From assembly GCF_902686445.1 (NCBI RefSeq), contig NC_062213.1, positions 2,167,241-2,231,240 on the forward strand: a DNA stretch of 64,000 nucleotides. The letters run 5' to 3'. Position numbers and translations under genes: made by a program. Positions 55,990 to 64,000 of this stretch are shown in pieces (the first letter of the stretch is position 1; every line of letters begins with the position of its first letter). This DNA is from Sciurus carolinensis. Its lineage: Eukaryota; Chordata; Mammalia; Rodentia; Sciuridae. Below the pieces are notes generated by a model, which was given only the letters and a program-made list of their open reading frames with translations, made no database searches and was not told where the DNA came from.

Positions 55990-58900
55990 AGCAGGCAGGG
56001 GAGGCTCTGTGGGCCCACAGTGACGGGTTCCTTGGAGCCAGTGAGGGTCAGGGCTGGGCAGATTCCAATCTGGGCCCTCCCAGGTGGCCCCTCCCACTCC
56101 CTTTGTCCTTCTTGCTGCCTTTGGAGGACGGAGCCTGCCCAGGGTGGGGCCATTCTACCTGAGGAGGCTATTTGTTAGCTGACCCCCAAGATGAGGGCTG
56201 GGGAGTCCTCAGGCCCCAGATTATGCCTCATGCCTCCCAGCGGGAGGCCAGAACAGGGCAGCCTTCCTGGAGGCCATCCTCTCCCCAGTCCTTCAGCCAG
56301 ATGTCTGGCCATGGGCTTCACAGGCACCTCCTGAGACTCAGTCCGTGAGGCGACAGAGGCCTCGATCCAAGCATCCTAGAGAGATCTGCAGCTGGGAAGG
56401 GCAGCTGCTAAGTGGACGTTCTGGGGCCCGGGCAGTTGCGGAGGTGCCTTCTCTGGGGAAGGGTCTGGAGGCCAGTGGGGAGCTCGGGCAGTCCTGGGCT
56501 TTCCCAGCAGGACCGTACTTGATCTACAGCGTGGAACTTAGGGCCGAGGAAGTTGGGGAACACATGGAGGCGGCCTGAGGAGTGGGCACCAGTTGTGTGC
56601 AGCCACCCAGACACCCTGACCCTGCTCTGGCCCACTCTCCCTCTCCAGCACCCTGACTGCGGTGCTGTGGTAGCAGGGCTGTGTCCCTGTGGGAGAGGGC
56701 CCAGGTTCTGTGGGTCAGCTTCCCCAGCCAGCCTCTGGTCACTGTTCCTTCTCTTTGTCTTTCCAGGCCCAGGGCACCAGCAGCTTCCTGCTGCTGTTGG
56801 CACTGGGGTGATTCATGGTCCCTCTGCCATGCTCCTGTGACCCCTTTGGGCACACTGTTGCTCCAGCCGATGCCTGTGAATAGAAGTTTCAGCCATGGCC
56901 ACTGCTTAGGGCTTGGGGAGAGCCCCTTGTCCTCTGATACCCTCTTGTCCCTGCTGATGACTGCCAGGCCTTCCTCCTCTCCCTTCCCTGGAAAGGCCCT
57001 GGGGCGTGCTTGGGTGGTAAGCAGGTTTCAGGGAATCAGCCCAACCCCCAGGACTCCTGAGTGGCTCAGGAAGGCCAAGGGCACATGCATCCTGGGGTCC
57101 TGGAGCCCAGCAGCTCACAGGAGCCACCAGAGCCTTGGGGTGAGGTGACGTAAGCCCTGGATCCTCCAGCACTCTGCTGTACCCAGAAGGCCACGGCTGC
57201 CACTGGGCCAGGCAGTCCCGGGCCCTCCGGGGCTCCCTGCCCAACTATATAGCACCCCTGGGTCAGTCTCTTCTCCCAGAACGTTCTCTTTCCTGCAGTG
57301 AGGAACCTGAGACTCGGTGGGGGCAGGACTTGGCTCAGGGTCACACGGGCGGAGTGTGGCATCCCCAGGACCCCTCCTGCCCTCTGCGCTCATCTGGAAC
57401 TCTCTCTCTGAACATGTCCTCTAGCCCGCAGGTCTGTCAGCTCAGCAGGTGCCACACACAGGAGGAATTCAGCTCTTGAAGGCTGTTCTCACGTGGCTGC
57501 TCACCTGCCTGGTTCTCCCACCAGCCCCAGCCCACTGGGACCCTGGCTGCCCTGGACAGGGCTTCCTTATCTGTCTCTGCACTGGTGGTGCCCGGCACCT
57601 GCACTGGCCTGGAGCACTCCTTCCCCAGGCGTTTTCAGGTGGGTAAATGTTTGCTGACTGGCTGTGACGCGCATCGGGTCAGTGAGGGCGCGGTTCTCGG
57701 GCCACGTTTCTGCACCCGTGTTTGTTTAGCATCGCCTGCAGGCTGTTTGGGTTGTCCAACCAGAGGTGCTGCTGGCAGTGGGTCGAGTGGGCCCAGGCCC
57801 GGGATCTGCTCAGCATCCTGCTATGCATGGGACGGCCACTCCCCTCTCTGGAGCCCTGCCCCAAATGTCAGTAGAGCCAAGGGTGAGCGCTCTGGTCTGA
57901 GGGTGGCCTCGTAGCCACAGCCCAAACTGAAAACCATAGCCACAGTTTCCTTATAGCCCCACCCTGACCTCAGCCCAGCACTGAGACCTCACTCTGAACT
58001 CTGGCCCTGGTCCCCAAATAAGCCAGGATCACGTTCACACACTGATGCCTGCCCTCGGTTCACACTTCAGGCACATACCAGACACACCTGAGCCGGACCC
58101 TCTGGTGGTCCTTCTTCCTGGGAAGGCTTGTTGCAGAAGGGTATGACCCCTCCATGAGTGGATGGGGTCCAGATGTGGCCTCAACATGACTCACTGCTTG
58201 CCTCTGTCCCTGTTGTCTAGCCAGTTCCTGGGACTCCAGATTTTCTTGTTCTTTTGGCCCTACCTGACCCGCCCAGACACTGCGGCTCAACCCTCCTGGG
58301 CTCCCTGAGGATCCTGCCTGCTCACATGCCACAGGAGCTGCTGCTTCTTGGTGTGAACCCCTCACAGAGGTCTTGCCAACAGACCCCTCTTCCAGCGGAA
58401 GCTCCCACTCAGACGCCTGCTGAACACATTTTGTATCGTTTATTTCGTGCAGAGCTAGTTTTTTAAAGATAAGACAGCAATGTTAATTGCGAAAAGAACC
58501 GACCTCCATTTACACCACCGCAGGTCTTTTCCCGTGGAAGGCTGGCCTGTCTTGGTCCTGGAAGAGAAGGCCGTGTCTTGAGGACTCGGCGTGGGGTCTG
58601 ATGTGTGCTGCTGTTTGTGGACTGTGTGCTGCGTGGGACGTGAGCCTGTATGCAGATGTGGGCGTGGGGCAAGAGACCCACAGGCAGCAGACTGGGCAGC
58701 CGAGGGCCCCACAGCCCTGCCCTCATCCTGTGACCTACCCCCTGCCATTCCACCTACCTCTACTTCCCAGAGGACCCAGCCCCAAACCAGCCTTCCCTCC
58801 TGTCCAACTGCACCCCCAACCCTGAGCCCCACGCCCACCCAGGACAGTTTCCTTTCTCTGCCATCTGGCCCCGAGTGTCATAAGTCCCCTCTTTGCTGTG

Positions 58901-60880
58901 GGAGATGGGTATCCCTGTGACCCTCCTGGAGGGAGGACTGGCTGGAGATTTCCCCACCTGAGGCCTCCATAGCTACAGCAAGGAGCACTGCCAGGGTCCA
59001 GGCCCACGTCCAGGCAAAGGGCTGAAGGGAGGGCACAGCATGCAGGATGGGAAGACCCAGGACTTGGGAGAGGACTGGGGAGACTAGACCACTTGGCCTC
59101 AAGGACCCAGGCTTTTTTCAGGGAGGGAGGAATGATCTGACCAGACTGACCTCTCCAAGGCCACTCTGGCTGTGAGGGGGATAGGAGGTGGTCAGCAAGG
59201 AGGCTGTGGCAGTGGTCTGAGGGCTTGACCCTGTGAACTGGGGGATGGCCAGTGGAGGAGAGTGCTCAGTGCCAGGCCCCAGTGGACATCAATGCCCTTC
59301 GCTTCCTGTCTTTCCAAACCCCCTCCCCACTGCCAGAGTGAACTCAGTCCTTCAAATGAGGCCCAGGGGTCCTGGAGTGACCCCCAAGGACCCAGTTCCA
59401 TGCCCAGTCCCCCTCTTCCAGCACAGTGGGTCTGGGAGGTGCATTTCATTCTGGGCCCACTAGGCGGCAGCAGAGACCCACACAGGTAGGCCAACCAGCC
59501 TGGGCACCAGGCTCTCCTGGAAGCCCTGGGAGGGAGCCTGGGGGTCTGGGGTCTCTTCCTGTCAGGTACACTTCATTCTAGAAACAGCTCCTGTCAAGCC
59601 ACTGAGTTTCGGGGTGGTTCCCTCTGGAGCAGCCAGAAGCTGACAATGAGACAACGGACAAAGAAAAGAGCAGTGTGTGTGTGTTAGTAAGACAACTGCC
59701 GGGCTAAGCACAGACCAGGGGCTGGGCGGCTGCAGGGCGTGGGGCAGGGGCAGAGCCCGTCCGCATTCCTGTCTGTGGGATGCGTGCCTGGGGTGACCCC
59801 GAGCTTTCTGGCTGGAGTGAGAAGGTGGAGTGCCTTGTGGAGACAGGGAGCGCTGTGCGTGCAGCAAAGACAGCAGCAGGGTCTGTTCGAGAAACGCTGG
59901 TTGAAGTGCCTCCCAGAAAGCCGTGCAGCAGTGCTGGATAGGAAACAGCAGTTCGGATTTCAGGGAGGGTCCTGGCAAGAGATGACTCGAGCAGCCAGCC
60001 TTCCTTGGTATTGAGGACTTGATAATGGAGACCACCTGGGAGTATGAGTGGTTAGAGAGCCAACAGGTGGGGACCACCAAGGGAGGCAAGGAAAGAATCA
60101 GGTGGTGGTAGGGCTGGGCCAAGGGAGGAATGTGAATTAAGGACGAGTTGCCCGTCTCTATGTGCTTCTGTGGTGGCTGTGACACCATAAATGAGAGCCA
60201 TGGTCTCACTGTTTCTTCCTCCGTCAAACTTTCACCTCCAGCATGCAACTCCTGACCACAGGATGGCTGCTGGGTCCGGGATTACTGGTGAGTTGCAGGG
60301 TGGCTCCCCGTGCAGCAGCCAAAGCAAGAGGTCAGCGTCTGAGCTGAGTCTCGATGCTAAGCTCCAGGCGTCACGGGTGCACCCCAACAGAATCTGTTCC
60401 TGGCTTTCCCAGCCTCTAGAAGGCCCCCCTCCCCGGCACTCTGAGGCTCTGCCACAAAGCACAGGGCTCACCTGTCCCTGCGGTGATCTCTCTGCCTTCA
60501 TGGCCACACTGTCTTCTCCCACCTGACCTTCTTGCTCCCTCTTACAGGACCCTTGGGATTACACTGGGCCTTAGAATAACCTGCCATCTCAGGAACCTTA
60601 GTCGCATCTGCCAAGTCTCCTCTGGCAGGCCAGGCCACATACACACAGGTTCTGGGGATTAGGATGTGGGCACCCTCTGGGCATCATTCAGCCCAACAGT
60701 GCCCCCGCAAAACAGCTGGAGGTCCTCGAGTCCCCACCAATACCAGCCCAAATCTCAGAGAAGCCTCTCCAGCTCACCTGTTTCAAACCTCATCCTCAAA
60801 ATCACCTACGTGAGCCACGGATGAGGCTCCAGCTAAGAAAGAGGCTGAGCGGGATGCCACTGTGGGGAGGCCACATTGCG
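55990..60880. other. Intergenic DNA between divergent PSCA and JRK
   Basis: No gene recognised. A diverged repeat occupies about 60525-60710 and MIR-like scraps lie near 57290. A 228-codon minus-strand frame (60248-59562) has no recognisable domain or conserved pattern. Confidence 0.55.
60525..60710. repeat. Diverged mammalian interspersed repeat, family not assigned
   Basis: The order 'cccttgggattacactgggc', 'ccatctcaggaaccttagtc', 'aggttctggggattaggatg' recalls a repeat widespread in mammalian genomes, possibly MaLR-related. Confidence 0.4.
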
Positions 60881-61620
60881 GCAGACCTGGCCTAGCAACA
60901 GCGGCCCCAACAAGCCTCGCACAGCGCGGGGCCGGCAGCACCCGGTAAACCCAGCCCGCGTGCCCTGCAGCACCCCTGCGCCAGGTGCTTCCAGTCCCGG
61001 GGGCACCCCTTGGAGGGCCACCGAGAGGACGAGTCCTCCGCCTGCCTAGAGCGTCCCGGAAGTGGCTGGGGAGCGGCGAGGCGCGGGCTGGAGAGAGCGG
61101 TGTGGCGGCACTTCCGGCCGACCGCGGCGGCCCGGACACAGGTGAGTGGGCCCGGGTGCGGGCGGCCGGCGGGGCGGGGCTGGGCGGCCGCGGCGTCCTC
61201 GCGGCTCGCGGGCCCGGGCCTGCCTCCCGCCGCCGTCCCGGGACCGGGTCTGCGCGACCCCCGAGCGCTCCCGGCGTGCCCAGCTGGGTTGGCGCCCCCG
61301 CCGGCCGGGCCGCGCCCGGAGCCCGAATGGGGCTTCGCCTCTGCTTGCCTCGCACGCACGGAGTTGCTCCCGGTCGTGGTCCCGCGATGCAGTCGCTCTC
61401 ACCCCAGCCTCTCGAGACGAGCGGTGCCCCTCGGCCGCCTCCGCGCCCCTCGCCGCAGTCTGTCCCGCGCGCCATCCTCCGGGATTCCGTTCCTCTCCTG
61501 CCCAGTCTCCAGGATACTCGTCTTTCGCATCTTTCTCCCGCATTCCGCCCTTGCCCGCAGACAAGCACAGTCCGCCGGCGGAAGGACCTTTCTTAACATC
61601 CTCGGCCTGAATGCCTCGGG
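60880..61620 (+). promoter_or_regulatory. JRK: CpG island, promoter and first exon of JRK
   Basis: Dense CpG island. A strong donor (ggacacag|gtgagt, exon end 61141) marks the likely non-coding exon 1, with an ETS-type site (cacttccggc) about 35 bp before it. No TATA box is visible. Long open frames on both strands here are products of GC content. Confidence 0.7.
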
Positions 61621-62688
61621 CCCTTTTCTAAGGCAGTGTGCTTCCGCACACGCAGGACGGGATCTGAGCGTGCATGAGCCCCTCTCTCCTGCCTCAGCTC
61701 TGTCCTGTCCGCAGCCCCCAGTGTGTTGCCCACCCTTGGGCTCAGGTGGATACTTGAAGTGTTGGTCACTGGCCTCGTGGTGTCAGTACTTCCTTTGAAG
61801 TTGCAAGGCTAGAAGCCACCTGAATATCTCGCCATGCCTTGTTGTCTTGAGCTTAAAGTTCCAGAAGTAGTACCTTAATTTCATTTCTGAAGGAAGCATT
61901 TTGTCTTGCAAGCCAGACAGCAGTGTTTTCAGCCACCTTGTATCGCCTGCAAAGTTCTGCACACCAAGCACCAAGAAACATTTATGATAGTCCATATCTG
62001 GTGCTGAGCCTCCTCCAGAAATTAGTCGGCCCCTCACAGGTTCCTGTGTGATTCCACATCTCCCCCAGTTTCATTTTAGAAATCCTCCTGAGGCTGGACT
62101 GCAGCCTTGATTGCCGCCTGTTCCACAGTGAGAGGCGCCTACGGTGCCGTGTGTGCTGTGCGAGGCAGGGTGCACACTCACACTCTACTGCGCAAAAGCA
62201 CCAGTACTACCAGGAGCAGACCAGGAGGCCAACTCAGATGGGGAAGGACTTGCTTAGAGGTGACTGGTGGCAAGCCTGGTGTCTCTGGACTCTTGAGTTG
62301 TGGCCTTAGGGGCTGCATGTTTTTATGTTGCACCTCTAAGTAGCCCTTTGGCTCCTTGGACTGCAGGAAGTTGGACGCAGCAGTCCACGTTTGGCTTTGG
62401 GAGGGAGGTGGAGGGTGGGGCCCTCAGGAGTTCCTTTGTGGATCCTGTACATCATGGAGCAGGATTGTGGTGCTGCCACCTCTCTGGTCTGCAGGCCCTC
62501 CCCTTGACAGTGGAGAAGGAAGGACTGAGGCTGAATCCTCCCAGAGGGAGTGAGGGGTTGCAGGACTATTGTAGCAAACAGGGCACTTGTTTCAGGTGAA
62601 GCTTCCTGGTGGTTCTAAGTAATGATAGTGTGCTCAGATATGTCCCAGGCACGCTCCTTAACGTTTTTCTTTCTTATCTGCTTTTTAG

Positions 62689-63100
62689 TTCCTGAAGCAT
62701 TGTGGGTGAGACACCATTGTGGACCCTGGAGAAAAGCCCCTCACTTATACCACAGAACCTTCATGAGCTTGAGGCCGGGCCTTATTTGAGGAAGTTCTGC
62801 CACTGTCCTGAGACAAAGGCTGAGGACCCAGCCACACCAAGCAGTCTGGGGCAGACCGATTCTGGACATTTCCCCTGCAGAGAGGACCAGCAGCTGACCA
62901 CTTTGTCAGAAGCTGACGCCTGAGCAGTCCAGAACCTGGATGCCTAGGGGAAGCTGAGGCAAGAAGCTGCTGCAGGTAGAAGGTAGAGCCAAGGAAGGAC
63001 TGGTCTTGAGCCCAGGATTAGTAGAGAGGAGAGGGAGAACCTGAGGCACAGAGGGGAGCCAGGGTGGGAAGGAGAGGCAGCAGGCCAGTCTTCCCCTCCC
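62689..63100 (+). other. JRK: JRK 5' UTR in the coding exon
   Basis: A polypyrimidine tract and acceptor (tctgctttttag) precede 62689. From there untranslated leader sequence continues to the ATG at 63101. The matching donor is at 61141. Confidence 0.6.
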
Positions 63101-64000
63101 ATGGCCTCTAAGCAGGCTGCTGTGAAGGGCAGAGGGGGAAAGCGGAAGCGGGTGGTGCTGACCCTGAAGGAGAAGATTGACATCTGCACACGCCTGGAGC
63201 GGGGTGAGAGCAGGAAGGCGCTAATGCAGGAGTACAACGTGGGCATGTCCACCCTGTACGACATCAAGGCCCACAAGGCCCAGCTGCTCCGGTTCTTCGC
63301 CAATTCTGACTCCAACCAGGCGCTGGAGCAGCGGCGCACGCTCCACACACCCAAGCTCGAGCACCTGGACCGGGTGCTGTATGAGTGGTTCCTGGTGAAG
63401 CGGGCCGAGGGCATCCCTGTGTCCGGCCCCATGCTCATTGAGAAGGCCAAGGACTTCTATGAGCAGATGCGGCTGACTGAGCCCTGCGTGTTTTCTGGAG
63501 GGTGGCTTTGGCGCTTTAAGGCCAGGCATGGCATTAAAAAGCTAGACGCATCCAGTGAGAAGCAGGTTGCTGACCACCAGGCGGCCGAGCAGTTCTGTGG
63601 CTTCTTCAGGAGCTTGACCACTGAGCACGGGCTGTCTCCTGAGCAGGTTTACAGCGCCGATGAGACCGGCCTCTTCTGGCGGTGCTTGCCAAACCCCAGC
63701 CCAGATGGTGGGGCAGTGCCCGGCCTCAAGCAGGGCAAGGACAGACTAACTGTCCTGATGTGCGCCAATGCCACAGGTTCCCATAGAATCAAGCCCTTGG
63801 CCATTGGGAAGTGTCGCAGTCCCAGGGCTTTCACAGGTATCCAACACCTGCCCGTGGCCTACAAGGCCCAGGGTAATGCCTGGGTGGACAAGGAGATCTT
63901 CTCAGATTGGTTTCATCGCATCTTTGTCCCCTCGGTGAGAGAACACTTTAGAACGATAGGTTTGCCGGAAGACAGCAAGGCCATTCTGTTGCTGGACAAC
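63101..64000 (+). CDS. JRK: JRK, jerky, pogo transposase-derived protein (N-terminal 300 codons)
   Basis: An uninterrupted frame from ATG 63101 to the window end, 300 of about 560-570 codons, in one exon as in human. N-terminal basic stretch, then a CENP-B/pipsqueak helix-turn-helix (about residues 18-65: [18 protein letters not shown] then [16 protein letters not shown]), a second CENP-B-type DNA-binding helix-turn-helix (about 75-147, including [11 protein letters not shown]), then the DDE transposase-like domain. The first catalytic-position Asp is D187 in SADETGLFW; the second position is D299 in LLLDN, two codons before the window ends. JRK is a domesticated pogo/Tigger-type transposase; it is a nuclear nucleic-acid-binding protein, and mouse disruption gives seizures. 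The ATG has a good context and starts [17 protein letters not shown]. Confidence 0.96.
   Translation, partial: MASKQAAVKGRGGKRKRVVLTLKEKIDICTRLERGESRKALMQEYNVGMSTLYDIKAHKAQLLRFFANSDSNQALEQRRTLHTPKLEHLDRVLYEWFLVKRAEGIPVSGPMLIEKAKDFYEQMRLTEPCVFSGGWLWRFKARHGIKKLDASSEKQVADHQAAEQFCGFFRSLTTEHGLSPEQVYSADETGLFWRCLPNPSPDGGAVPGLKQGKDRLTVLMCANATGSHRIKPLAIGKCRSPRAFTGIQHLPVAYKAQGNAWVDKEIFSDWFHRIFVPSVREHFRTIGLPEDSKAILLLDN

Noticed and set aside
59562..60248. A 228-codon minus-strand open frame between PSCA and JRK
   Set aside because: Low-complexity Ser/Leu/Pro/His composition, no recognised domain, no clear promoter or splice context.
60783..61798. Long open frames on both strands across the JRK CpG island
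   Set aside because: Pro/Ala/Arg-rich frames on opposite strands are a normal by-product of CpG islands. No domain is recognisable and they overlap the JRK first exon.
62702..62923. A possible upstream open frame in the JRK leader
   Set aside because: It starts at GTG, not ATG. No evidence of non-AUG initiation can be seen.

Overview
This window is mammalian nuclear DNA, almost certainly from a sciurid rodent (squirrel, marmot or ground squirrel). The genes are vertebrate LY6/uPAR-family genes with short phase-1 exons. The repeats are rodent: tRNA-derived ID elements, and composite B1-plus-ID SINEs of the kind known from squirrels and dormice (established knowledge). There is also a full-length L1 of non-murine sequence. 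Gene order matches the human 8q24.3 LY6 cluster read in reverse, so I assign orthologues by sequence and synteny together.

Layout. 1-4.6 kb: a possible 3' end of an unidentified gene at the edge, a GGAT simple repeat, and unassigned DNA. 4.6-6.1 kb: LY6D (+). 6.1-21.5 kb: a repeat-dense stretch with a solo-type LTR, two copies of another LTR in inverted orientation, SINEs, fragments of old L1, and a 7.7-kb L1 (-) bounded by a perfect 18-bp target-site duplication. That L1 appears to carry about 1.4 kb of 3'-transduced DNA. 21.5-27.3 kb: CpG-island promoter, a non-coding first exon and LYNX1 (+). 28.4-32.2 kb: SLURP2 (+). 38-39.8 kb: LYPD2 (+). 44.9-46.1 kb: SLURP1 (+). 48.4-51.9 kb: THEM6 (-), with a CpG island. 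53.8-56.0 kb: PSCA (-). 60.9-64 kb: CpG-island promoter, first exon and 5' half of the coding exon of JRK (+), cut by the window end.

Function. LY6D, LYNX1, SLURP2, LYPD2, SLURP1 and PSCA all encode a signal peptide plus one ten-cysteine three-finger domain, split over three coding exons with phase-1 junctions. LYNX1, LYPD2, LY6D and PSCA end in a hydrophobic GPI-attachment tail. SLURP2 ends right after the last cysteine and is secreted. In the family, LYNX1, the SLURPs and PSCA modulate nicotinic acetylcholine receptors, while LY6D and the SLURPs are epithelial or keratinocyte proteins. THEM6 is an unrelated hotdog-fold thioesterase-like protein, and JRK is a domesticated pogo-type transposase.

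Most unusual points: SLURP1, a secreted protein in human, here reads on into a 20-odd residue hydrophobic tail that resembles a GPI signal. PSCA has only the upstream start codon, the one that is polymorphic in humans. No LY6K is visible between PSCA and THEM6, where the human gene lies. The L1 shows hallmarks of 3' transduction. No wholly new gene system was found. Most other open frames are GC-rich shadows.
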